Assembly (NCBI GenBank): GCA_002419585.1
Contig: DIGJ01000001.1
Location: forward strand, 38,661-102,660
Direction: 5' to 3'
Source: Lachnoclostridium sp. UBA5725
Lineage (GTDB): Bacteria; Bacillota; Clostridia; Lachnospirales; Lachnospiraceae
Length of the DNA: 64,000 nucleotides
Shown here: piece by piece, positions 1 to 7,566 of the stretch
How positions within the stretch are numbered: the stretch's first letter is position 1
Layout: each line of letters opens with the position of its first letter
Made by a program: the position numbers and the translations under genes
Notes under the pieces: model-generated
What the model was told of the DNA's origin: nothing
Databases searched by the model: none
What the model saw: only the letters and a program-made list of their open reading frames with translations

Positions 1-986
1 CAATTAATTCAATTAATAACATCCGAGGTGCATCATATGTAATGCATTATACTGGTTTTATTGGTGGAGCTACCCAAATGGTTGTAAAAGAGGAAATGCA
101 AGGCCATAAAAATGATTCCTTGATACAGCTTATTGATGAAATGATTTTTATGCTTCAGACTGGAGAGGGCGATGATGAAATTGACATAACTGTTTTGGTT
201 GACAAAAACTATCAAGATAAGATGAAAAGAGTCCAGAATGAATGGGAAAATATAAAGACAGAAATATATAAAGTGCGTAAAGGGGCAGACGTTGACTTGC
301 TTTATGATTATAGCGAAAATACGTATGAAGACATTAACCTTGCATCTTATGCAGCGCAAGCGTATATGGAAAACTACGTAAGCCGGATTAAGACAACGAT
401 GTATTTTATTTATATTGTGTTCTTTTTGCTACTTGGATTGTTTTTTTATACAGTTACCAAAAATAGCAGGCTCACATCCAAAGCGGAAAGTTTGAATCGT
501 ATGGCATATTATGATCCATACATAGGTATCGCAAATAAAGCATATTGTGAAAAAAAGATTAATAATTACCTTGAGAACTCCTATGAAGGCGATTTAACGG
601 TTATAATATTCGACCTAAATGATCTGAAAAAGGTGAATGATCAATATGGTCACCAAGCAGGAGATGCATTAATTCGTAACTTTGCCCTAACGCTTGATAC
701 GGTTGGCCGAGAATATGGATTTGTTGGAAGATATGGAGGAGATGAGTTTATTGCTATTTTTGAAAATTGTGATGAATTACTAACTAAGAAATTTATGAAG
801 AAATTTGTTCTTCTATTACAAAAAGTAAACAGCGAAGCAAAGAACCCATGGGAAAAGATTAGTTGCGCAGCTGGATATGCGGTGGGGCATAAAGGAGACA
901 AGAAGATTCATGATCTATTAAAAGAAGCGGATCAGCACATGTATCAGGTAAAGAACAAGATGAAAGAAAAATTAAATCAAGAATAA
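1..986 (+). CDS. membrane-anchored GGDEF domain protein (5' end cut by window)
   Basis: The reading frame is open from the first bases of the window, so the true start lies upstream; an internal ATG at 42 is not a convincing start. The visible part has an extracytoplasmic-looking stretch, one hydrophobic segment (about nt 399-470) and a C-terminal diguanylate cyclase domain with an intact GGDEF motif at 735-749. The family makes cyclic di-GMP from two GTP at the inner face of the membrane. The product-inhibition site RxxD, normally five residues before the motif, reads REYG here, so the aspartate is missing and feedback control may be lost. The missing N-terminus probably carries a sensor domain. 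A terminator follows directly. Confidence 0.9.
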   Translation, partial: INSINNIRGASYVMHYTGFIGGATQMVVKEEMQGHKNDSLIQLIDEMIFMLQTGEGDDEIDITVLVDKNYQDKMKRVQNEWENIKTEIYKVRKGADVDLLYDYSENTYEDINLASYAAQAYMENYVSRIKTTMYFIYIVFFLLLGLFFYTVTKNSRLTSKAESLNRMAYYDPYIGIANKAYCEKKINNYLENSYEGDLTVIIFDLNDLKKVNDQYGHQAGDALIRNFALTLDTVGREYGFVGRYGGDEFIAIFENCDELLTKKFMKKFVLLLQKVNSEAKNPWEKISCAAGYAVGHKGDKKIHDLLKEADQHMYQVKNKMKEKLNQE

Positions 987-992
987 ATAATC

Positions 993-1030
993 GGGCTATT
1001 ACAAAATCATAGTTGTAATAGCCCTTTTCT
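993..1030 (+). terminator. intrinsic terminator after the GGDEF gene
   Basis: A perfect 12-bp stem (GGGCTATTACAA with TTGTAATAGCCC) is followed by a T-rich tract, seven bases after the GGDEF stop codon. The 150 bases beyond it are AT-rich and hold only a short hairpin (1154-1173) just before the next ribosome binding site. Confidence 0.85.
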
Positions 1031-1188
1031 TATTCATTTGTAATTTATTAACAAATCCTTAATTTTTTGTAAAGTCATCAAAAATCACACTTTGTTCACA
1101 GAATTTTCGCAAAGTCCTCGTATCATAAAAACGATGTAATTCAAACAAAGAAACTTGCATTTATATTTGCAAGTAAGGAGGGAAAAAA

Positions 1189-2232
1189 GTGATAGAGGTA
1201 AAGAATCTAGTCAAACAATATGGTGAACATAAGGCGATTGACGATTTGAGTTTTATGGTAAACAAAGGAGAAGTTGTTGGCTTTTTGGGTCCAAATGGAG
1301 CCGGAAAATCCACGACGATGAATATTATAACAGGATATATTCCTGCTACAAAAGGTACTATACTGATTGATGGACATGACATTATGGAGGAACCATTGGT
1401 GGTAAAACGTTCCATTGGATATCTTCCAGAGATACCACCGCTCTATCCAGATATGCGAGTAAAAGAATATTTATATTTTGTTGCCGAACTAAAACGTGTT
1501 GACAAGAAAAAGAGAAATGAAATGGTGGATGAGATTATGAATATGACTGGTATAGCGCAGCGTAAAGACCAATTAATCAAGCATCTGTCAAAAGGTTACA
1601 AACAACGAGTAGGATTAGCAAGCGCTATTATGGGATATCCAGAAGTAATTATTTTGGATGAGCCGACAGTTGGACTTGATCCAATGCAAATAATTGAAAT
1701 ACGTGACTTGATAAAACAGCTAAGCAAAGATCATACGGTTATTCTTAGCTCCCACATTCTTTCAGAGGTCAGTGCAGTATGTGATAAAGTAATCATAATT
1801 AACAAGGGAAAACTGATTGTTGTTGATACGCCGGAAAATCTAATCTCAAATATGCAGACTTCACAAGCGATAACGCTCATGGTTAAAGGGGAAGAAGCTA
1901 TCATTAGGAAAGCATTATTTACGATATCTGATAAAATAAAAAATATGGATATTATCGATGAAGAAAACGATAGTTTAAAAGTGAATATTACAGGAGTAGG
2001 AAATGAAGATGTAAGAGAAGCGGTATTTTACGCATTAGCGGATGCAAAGTGCCCAATCCTTGAGATGAAGGCTTCTACTATGTCGCTGGAAGATATCTTC
2101 TTAGAAGTAACAAAAGAAGACGGAATCGACAAACTACAGGAAATCAAAGAAGATAACGTAGAGATAGAAGAAGAGGTAGAAGCAGAAGAAAGTTTCGAGA
2201 AGGAGGAAAAAGACGATGCTAGCAATCTATAA
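1189..2232 (+). CDS. ABC transporter ATP-binding protein (GldA/CcmA-like)
   Basis: Cytoplasmic ATPase of an ABC-2 type exporter. Walker A is GPNGAGKST at about residues 34-42, the signature region is LSKGYKQR, and Walker B with the following D-loop reads ILDEPTVGLDP. The start is GTG at 1189, seven bases after AAGGAGG; no ATG fits better. After the nucleotide-binding domain comes a regulatory extension, ending in a strongly acidic Glu-rich tail of about 30 residues. The 3' end overlaps the next gene by 17 bases, so the two are probably translationally coupled. Gene order ATPase, permease/GldG fusion, DUF4340 protein is the usual one in Clostridia. The substrate is not known. Confidence 0.92.
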   Translation: MIEVKNLVKQYGEHKAIDDLSFMVNKGEVVGFLGPNGAGKSTTMNIITGYIPATKGTILIDGHDIMEEPLVVKRSIGYLPEIPPLYPDMRVKEYLYFVAELKRVDKKKRNEMVDEIMNMTGIAQRKDQLIKHLSKGYKQRVGLASAIMGYPEVIILDEPTVGLDPMQIIEIRDLIKQLSKDHTVILSSHILSEVSAVCDKVIIINKGKLIVVDTPENLISNMQTSQAITLMVKGEEAIIRKALFTISDKIKNMDIIDEENDSLKVNITGVGNEDVREAVFYALADAKCPILEMKASTMSLEDIFLEVTKEDGIDKLQEIKEDNVEIEEEVEAEESFEKEEKDDASNL

Positions 2233-4459
2233 AAGAGAGTTAAAATCCTATTTTACTTCAATGATAGGGTTTGTATTTATGGGATTTTTCCTTGCAATTA
2301 TGGGTATATATACCGTTGTTTATAATTTGGTCAACGCATACAGTAATTTTGAATATGTCCTGGATTCCTTATCCTTTGTATTGATTATAATAATTCCGAT
2401 CATAACGATGCGCGTCATAGCTGAAGAGAAGAAACAAAAAACAGAACAACTATTATATACGTCACCAGTTTCCGTTGAGAAGATTATTATTGGAAAATAT
2501 TTAGCGGTGCTTACCTTGTTTTTCATTCCTATGGTGATTACACTTTTTTATCCACTCATCTTATGTCAGTTTGGAACAATCAATTTTGCAACTGCTTATG
2601 GTGGAATCCTTGGATTTTCTATCATGGGAGCAACATATATTGCACTAGGTGTGTTTATATCCTCACTTACTGAAAGTCAGGTGATAGCAGCAGTAATTTC
2701 ATTTTTGGTATTTTTATTAACGGATTTAATGCCTGCAATAACCAATATCCTGCCTTCAGACAAAGTTACTTGTCTTATTGTTTTATGTGTCATTGTTATA
2801 ATTGTTGCATGGGTGCTTTACTTCATGATGCATAGCTATATAATGTCCATTGCATTTGCAACAGTGGGAGCCAGTGTGCTCACTGCAATTTATATGTTCA
2901 AACCTTCTTTATATGATGGACTTTTAAGCAAATTGTGCAACAGTGTTTCTGTTATGTCACGCTTTGATAATTTTATAGCTGGTATTTTAGATATTTCAGC
3001 AATTAACTATTATTTAAGCTTGATTGTGTTATTCCTTTTCTTAACGATTATAATGATTAAGCAGTCGTTCACACCGAAAAGGATAAAAAGTGGAGCGTAC
3101 CAAAGTGGCATTATTGCTGCAGTAATAGCCATTGTGGTTGTAATCAATTTAATAGTTACGCAGATGAATGTTCAAATTGATTTGAGCGATGATTCCATGT
3201 ATACCTTAACAAAGGAGACAAAGAATCTGGTTGCAGGCCTAGATGATGATATAACGGTTTATTATGTAGTGCAGGATGGAGCACAGACTAAAGAAATTCA
3301 AAATATAGTAAAACAATATAATGGACTATCTGGAAAAGTCAAAGTAGTTGAAAAAGATCCAGTGCTCTATCCTAATTTCACAAATGACTATACCGATGAA
3401 GAGGTCGAAAATGAAAGTATTATTGTGGTAAATAAGACAACTGGTATATCAAAATATGTACCATATACAAATATGTTAGTGAGTGATATCGATTATACTA
3501 CATATCAAAGCAGGACGACCGCAATCGATGTAGAGGGGCAAATCACTTCTGCAATACAGTTTGTAACAAGTGACAACTTACCAAAGATGTATGTTGTAAA
3601 TGGTCATGGAGAGGCTGCGATAGGCGACGTCTTGAAAACTTCCATTGAAAAAATGAACGTACAAATGGAAGACCTCCAAACATTAACAGCAACATCAATA
3701 CCCGAAGATTGTAGTATTCTTGTTGTCAATGCACCTACTTCTGATTTAACAAAAGAAGAGGAAAATATGATAAAAGATTACCTTAAAAATGGTGGCAAGG
3801 CAATTTTGAATACAGCCTATACCGATAATAAGATGACACAATTTGATGCCTTGCTTGCTTACTATGGTATTTCAAACGTGAATGGAGTTGTAATCGAGAG
3901 TACAGGAAATTATGTTGGTAATTATCCAACTTATTTAGTACCAAAGACAGAAAGTCATGATATCACAAACTCTATTGATAATTACCTGGTTTTAGCTGTT
4001 GCACAGGGACTGGAAATTGCGAGTGATATCCGAAGTACATTAACAATTGATCCATTGATTACGACTTCCGATAATGCATATTCTAAGATTGATCTATCTT
4101 CAGATGATATTGCACAGGAAAAAGAAGATATTCAAGGTCCGTTTGTACTTGGTACCGCAATTACCGAAAGTGTTGATGATAAAGAAACCAAAATAGTAAC
4201 GGTATCTACTGGATATTTATTAGAAGAATCATTTCTATCGACCGGTCAGTTTGGAAATGAAGAGCTATTCTTAAATGCAATCAGCTGGTTAGAAGGAAGC
4301 GATAGCGGCTTATCCATTCCAGCACGAAGTGTTAGCCAGACGTATCTAACAGTAAGCGCGTCACAGGCTATTTTCTGGGGTGCAATATTTGTAATTGTAA
4401 TACCAATCATACTTCTTGTTACCGGATTGGTAATATGGCTTAGAAGGAGGAAGAATTAA
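2216..4459 (+). CDS. ABC-2 permease fused to a GldG-like extracytoplasmic domain
   Basis: A 747-residue membrane protein in two parts. The first 285 residues hold about six hydrophobic segments like a GldF/ABC-2 permease, including the RVIAEEKKQKTEQLL loop typical of these permeases. A further membrane segment near residue 300 leads into an extracytoplasmic GldG-like domain of about 400 residues, and a last membrane helix with the basic end RRRKN closes the protein. In Bacteroidetes the corresponding GldF and GldG are separate proteins; in Clostridia a fusion is common. It should form the channel for the ATPase encoded just upstream. The TAATG junction at 4457-4461 couples it to the next gene. 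Confidence 0.9.
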   Translation: MLAIYKRELKSYFTSMIGFVFMGFFLAIMGIYTVVYNLVNAYSNFEYVLDSLSFVLIIIIPIITMRVIAEEKKQKTEQLLYTSPVSVEKIIIGKYLAVLTLFFIPMVITLFYPLILCQFGTINFATAYGGILGFSIMGATYIALGVFISSLTESQVIAAVISFLVFLLTDLMPAITNILPSDKVTCLIVLCVIVIIVAWVLYFMMHSYIMSIAFATVGASVLTAIYMFKPSLYDGLLSKLCNSVSVMSRFDNFIAGILDISAINYYLSLIVLFLFLTIIMIKQSFTPKRIKSGAYQSGIIAAVIAIVVVINLIVTQMNVQIDLSDDSMYTLTKETKNLVAGLDDDITVYYVVQDGAQTKEIQNIVKQYNGLSGKVKVVEKDPVLYPNFTNDYTDEEVENESIIVVNKTTGISKYVPYTNMLVSDIDYTTYQSRTTAIDVEGQITSAIQFVTSDNLPKMYVVNGHGEAAIGDVLKTSIEKMNVQMEDLQTLTATSIPEDCSILVVNAPTSDLTKEEENMIKDYLKNGGKAILNTAYTDNKMTQFDALLAYYGISNVNGVVIESTGNYVGNYPTYLVPKTESHDITNSIDNYLVLAVAQGLEIASDIRSTLTIDPLITTSDNAYSKIDLSSDDIAQEKEDIQGPFVLGTAITESVDDKETKIVTVSTGYLLEESFLSTGQFGNEELFLNAISWLEGSDSGLSIPARSVSQTYLTVSASQAIFWGAIFVIVIPIILLVTGLVIWLRRRKN

Positions 4460-4995
4460 TGCGAAAAAGAAAACAAGCGATGGTATTGGTGTCCTTGATT
4501 GCTTTTATGATTGTATTAATCGTTGCTTATTTGGCAATGATTCGGGTTGCAAAAAGCAAGGAAGCAGAAGCGATCACTGATGATAGCATTGAACTTTTTA
4601 CCTTAAATACAGATACGGCAAAAAAACTAACCGTTAAAAATGAAAATGGGACGTTCGTTTTTGTGAAATCAGATGATGTTTGGACGCTGGAATCAGATCA
4701 ATCCATCACACTCAATGAAACAGTAGTGTCAACAATGCTTTCCACTTTAAAAACAATCAATGCCTCTCGATCGGTCAGAGAAAATGTAGAGGACCTTAGC
4801 GAATATGGAGTTGATAAACCGAAAATCACAATATCCGTTGAGCTAGAAGATGGTGTCCGTGCAAAAATAGAATTAGGGAATGAAGTTCCAATCCAGGGCG
4901 GATATTATGGAATGGTGGATGGAGAAAACCATGTGTATGTGATGAATGAAAGCTACTATACGAATTTTTGCTTTGAACAAAGTGAGCTTAAATAA
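4459..4995 (+). CDS. DUF4340-like membrane-anchored protein, possibly 3'-truncated
   Basis: 178 residues with an N-terminal membrane anchor (about residues 8-28) and an extracytoplasmic domain with the repeated beta pattern of DUF4340 proteins (motifs VWTLESD and YYGMVDGENHVYV). The start codon overlaps the previous stop as TAATG. Family members that accompany GldA/GldFG-like exporters are usually about twice this length; this one stops about 30 bases before a pair of long hairpin elements. I infer possible loss of the 3' half when those elements arrived, but a naturally short form cannot be excluded. No function is known beyond association with the exporter. Confidence 0.75.
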   Translation: MRKRKQAMVLVSLIAFMIVLIVAYLAMIRVAKSKEAEAITDDSIELFTLNTDTAKKLTVKNENGTFVFVKSDDVWTLESDQSITLNETVVSTMLSTLKTINASRSVRENVEDLSEYGVDKPKITISVELEDGVRAKIELGNEVPIQGGYYGMVDGENHVYVMNESYYTNFCFEQSELK

Positions 4996-5024
4996 AGGTA
5001 CTGAAATCTTAGATTAACGGTGCA

Positions 5025-5302
5025 GGACGGACGCGGGGTGGATTGGGGAAGTCACGCAAGAAGCGCGGTAGAGTATGGTTTTCGAAATTCGAATGGAGCG
5101 AAGGGGCTGTCCTTAAAACCAGCCGCATAAACATTCGGTGGAACCTCTAAGCAAGGCAAAATAAGCTCTTATGGGAGCTTATTTTGCCTAGAGTTTCCAC
5201 CGAATATGCTAAAATGGTTTGAAGGACAGCCCCTTCACTTCATTCGAATTAGGGAGACTATGATCACCGCGCATCTTGCTGATTTTGGGGAAGTGACCCC
5301 GC
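5025..5302 (+). repeat. long hairpin element, copy 1 (conserved-core family)
   Basis: Imperfect palindrome. Outer pairings: 5033-5039 with 5296-5302, 5056-5069 with 5266-5279 (one mismatch), 5086-5114 with 5222-5250 (27 Watson-Crick pairs, one G-U, one mismatch) and AAACCA near 5116-5121 with 5215-5220. The core is 5125-5209: GCAT pairs with ATGC, bulge AAAC, an 11-bp helix (5133-5143 with 5195-5205), CTCTA with TAGAG, bulge AGCAA, a perfect 14-bp helix (5155-5168 with 5175-5188) and loop TTATGG. The same bulges and loop occur with different stem sequences in copies 2 and 3. It lies between convergent genes and could also terminate transcription. I do not recognise the family. Confidence 0.85.
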
Positions 5303-5585
5303 TGTTGTTTGTGATGTTACAGTGAATAACAGAAAAGGCTGAGCTCATAATCATCGTTCAATTTACACGGCTCCGAGGATGGAATTTTATATCATTTAAG
5401 CATATGAAACGTAAACTCTATGAAAAAAGGACTCCCATAAGAGTCCTTTTTTCATGTTCAGAGGTTACGTGTAATGTTTATGCGATTGATATAAAATTGC
5501 ATCCTCGGAGCCGTGTAAATTGTAGAAAAACTAATTGCTCAGCCTTTTCTAGCGTCACTCCTCAACAAAAACTCGCGTCCGTTCC
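5303..5585 (-). repeat. long hairpin element, copy 2 (inverted, conserved-core family)
   Basis: Read on the minus strand this repeats the architecture of copy 1. Outer stems: 5359-5394 with 5487-5522 (35 of 36 paired) and 5333-5344 with 5537-5548 (12 of 12). The core is 5400-5483 with GCAT/ATGC, bulge AAAC, a 9-of-11 helix, CCTCTG, a perfect 14-15 bp helix and loop TTATGG. The far end (5574-5585) carries on the minus strand GGAACGGACGCG, nearly identical to GGACGGACGCG at the outer end of copy 1 (5025-5035), so the pair is bounded by the same motif in inverted orientation. It sits 32 bases beyond the stop of the purine permease and may end its transcript. Confidence 0.82.
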
Positions 5586-5617
5586 TCGTTAAACCAAATT
5601 TTATTACTAATTGCGAT

Positions 5618-7012
5618 TTATAAGAACACATATTTTAGTACAAATAAAACGGCTAGGATATACATAACAATACTGATTTTCTTTTCTTTTGCTTTGCCAG
5701 TAATTAAGTTAATAAGAACATATGAGATAACACCAAAGGAGATACCTTCGGAAATACTATAGGTAAATGGCATTGCAATAATACAGATGAATGCAGGGAT
5801 AGCTTCTGACATATCATCAAAGTCAATATTTACGATAGAACCGATCATGTAGAATCCTACAATAATAAGACCAGGTGCAGTAGCAAATGAAGGAATTGCT
5901 AAAAAGATTGGAGATAAGAATATGGAAAGACCGAATAATACAGCGGTTACCAAAGAAGTTAATCCGGTTCTACCACCTTCAGATACTCCAGTAGCACTTT
6001 CTACATATGTCGTAACAGTAGAGGTACCAAGTAAAGAACCAATTAATGTAGCAATAGCATCTGAAAGAAGAGCACCTCTGATTCGAGGAAGTTTTCCTTC
6101 TTTGTCTAACATATTAGCTTTTGCAGAAACACCAATTAAAGTTCCCAAAGTATCAAACATATCTACAAATAAGAAAGCAAATACAACTACAATAAAATCA
6201 AGAGTAAAAATACCGGAAAAGTCAACCTTGAAAGCTACATCGCCAAGAGCGGAAAGCTGGAGACCTGATGAAAAATCAGGAAGCAAGGAATAGTGCTTAT
6301 TCGCGATATCAACAACATAGAGTCCTGATAACTGACAAATAATACCAAGTATCCAAGTTGCAAGAATACCAAATAAGATACCACCTTTTACTTTCTTGAT
6401 TAAAAGTACAGATGTAATAAAAATACCAATAATTGCAAGGATAACAGCAACATTAGCTGTTTGTGTTACGCCCTCAGCATGAAATGAGTGAAACTGAACT
6501 AATGTAGCACCATTAACTTCTACAATACCTGAATTTTGTAAACCAATAAATGCGATAAATAAACCAATACCACAACTAACTGCAAATTTTAACGTTTTTG
6601 GAATCGAATTAAAAATTGCTTCACGTACATTGGTAAGTGATAGAAGGATGAAAATAGCACCTTCTACAAAAACAGCGGCTAATGCAACCTGCCAGGTGTA
6701 TCCCATTTTAAGAACTACCGTATAGGCAAAGTATGCATTTAATCCCATACCAGGAGCCATAGCAAAAGGATAGTTTGCTAAAAGAGCCATAAGTAAAGAA
6801 CCAATAAATGCTGCAATAGCAGTTGCAATAAATACTCCGCTTGGATTCATTCTTGCAGATCCCTCAAGTCCAAGAATGTCATTGAAAGCGGTCATGGTGC
6901 TTGGGTTTACTGCCAAGATGTACGCCATGGTCATGAATGTTGTAACACCGGCCAATAACTCGGTTTTTACAGATGTGTTGTTCTCTTTCAGTTTGAACAA
7001 TTTTTCTAACAT
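5618..7012 (-). CDS. NCS2/AzgA-family purine permease (adenine/guanine/hypoxanthine type)
   Basis: A 464-residue integral membrane protein with about 12-14 hydrophobic segments. The N-terminal MTMAYILAVNP, the NYPFAMAPGMGLNAYFAY stretch and TYVESATGVSEGGRTGL are hallmarks of the AzgA/PbuG/PbuO branch, which imports purine bases with protons. ATG at 7012 is preceded by GGGAGG on the minus strand. A good promoter lies at 7050-7078. I looked for a purine riboswitch in the roughly 40-base leader and saw none, so control by a riboswitch is unlikely. The exact base specificity cannot be read from sequence. It is monocistronic and convergent with the ABC operon across the hairpin pair. Confidence 0.93.
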   Translation of the reverse strand: MLEKLFKLKENNTSVKTELLAGVTTFMTMAYILAVNPSTMTAFNDILGLEGSARMNPSGVFIATAIAAFIGSLLMALLANYPFAMAPGMGLNAYFAYTVVLKMGYTWQVALAAVFVEGAIFILLSLTNVREAIFNSIPKTLKFAVSCGIGLFIAFIGLQNSGIVEVNGATLVQFHSFHAEGVTQTANVAVILAIIGIFITSVLLIKKVKGGILFGILATWILGIICQLSGLYVVDIANKHYSLLPDFSSGLQLSALGDVAFKVDFSGIFTLDFIVVVFAFLFVDMFDTLGTLIGVSAKANMLDKEGKLPRIRGALLSDAIATLIGSLLGTSTVTTYVESATGVSEGGRTGLTSLVTAVLFGLSIFLSPIFLAIPSFATAPGLIIVGFYMIGSIVNIDFDDMSEAIPAFICIIAMPFTYSISEGISFGVISYVLINLITGKAKEKKISIVMYILAVLFVLKYVFL

Positions 7013-7049
7013 AGTTGTTACCTCCCATTAATGTAAAATGTATATATGT

Positions 7050-7078
7050 AGTTTAACAAAGCATGGCTAAAAAGTCAA
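7050..7078 (-). promoter_or_regulatory. sigma-A promoter of the purine permease
   Basis: On the minus strand, -35 TTGACT (7073-7078), a 17-base spacer and -10 TAAACT (7050-7055), about 38 bases before the permease start. Confidence 0.65.
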
Positions 7079-7145
7079 TTTAAACAAAAAATTTTTTGAG
7101 ACAATATAAAATTTTGGAATAATCACTAAACAAAGTTCGTCCAAA

Positions 7146-7178
7146 TAAAAAATAGAAGTGCAGTATGCACTTCTATTT
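7146..7178 (-). terminator. intrinsic terminator of the 61-aa gene
   Basis: On the minus strand an AAATAGAAGTGCA/TGCACTTCTATTT stem is followed by a run of six T. It lies just after the stop of the small gene at 7190. Confidence 0.8.
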
Positions 7179-7189
7179 CGTAGTTCACA

Positions 7190-7375
7190 TCAAATTTTTC
7201 CAAGTATTTCCTCTAGATTATACCTTTTTATTACGTAGTTCAAAGTATCGTCTGGATCAATGGCTATCTTCTCAATGTTTGCCATATGAACTTCTTTGAG
7301 TTTTTCATAGCAATCATTGGTGTAAAAATGTCTTTTCACAGCATCCATCGAAAAATCCATAGCATCCATACTCAT
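7190..7375 (-). CDS. 61-residue protein of unknown function
   Basis: I do not recognise this small protein. It is soluble-looking, with no membrane segment or signal peptide, slightly acidic, with one cysteine and a C-terminal half suggestive of a helix (TLNYVIKRYNLEEILGKI). It looks real: GGAGGA stands five bases before ATG at 7375, a promoter lies at 7442-7470 and a terminator follows the stop, so it is a complete transcription unit. It is divergent from the SpoIID-like gene. Confidence 0.7.
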   Translation of the reverse strand: MSMDAMDFSMDAVKRHFYTNDCYEKLKEVHMANIEKIAIDPDDTLNYVIKRYNLEEILGKI

Positions 7376-7441
7376 GTTGGTTGGTCCTCCATTCGAAATA
7401 TGTCAAAATTATGTATATATCCAAAATTAGCTACAAGGAGT

Positions 7442-7470
7442 ACTATAACATAAGGGTCAATTTTTGACAA
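7442..7470 (-). promoter_or_regulatory. promoter of the 61-aa gene
   Basis: On the minus strand, -35 TTGTCA (7465-7470), 17-base spacer and -10 TATAGT (7442-7447), leaving a leader of about 60 bases. Confidence 0.6.
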
Positions 7471-7499
7471 GAAAAAAGTTTTTGTGCGATTAGATAAAG

Positions 7500-7529
7500 T
7501 TGACATAACTAGAGCAAATGTGGAATAAT
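7500..7529 (+). promoter_or_regulatory. promoter of the SpoIID-like gene
   Basis: TTGACA at 7500-7505, an 18-base spacer and AATAAT at 7524-7529, about 38 bases before the ATG at 7567. Confidence 0.55.
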
Positions 7530-7566
7530 GTAGCAATAAGTAGGCCAATTTTTGGAGGACATAATT

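Noticed and set aside
5025..5585. Retron, integron attC site or diversity-generating element as explanation of the hairpins
   Set aside because: No reverse transcriptase, integrase or variable-repeat gene is nearby, and in attC sites the conserved parts are at the outer ends, not the core.
5404..5592. 62-codon open frame within the second hairpin element
   Set aside because: It runs along one arm of the palindrome, has no ribosome binding site and no protein-like composition.
7013..7049. Possible purine riboswitch before the purine permease
   Set aside because: The leader after the promoter is only about 40 bases and has no purine-aptamer motifs.
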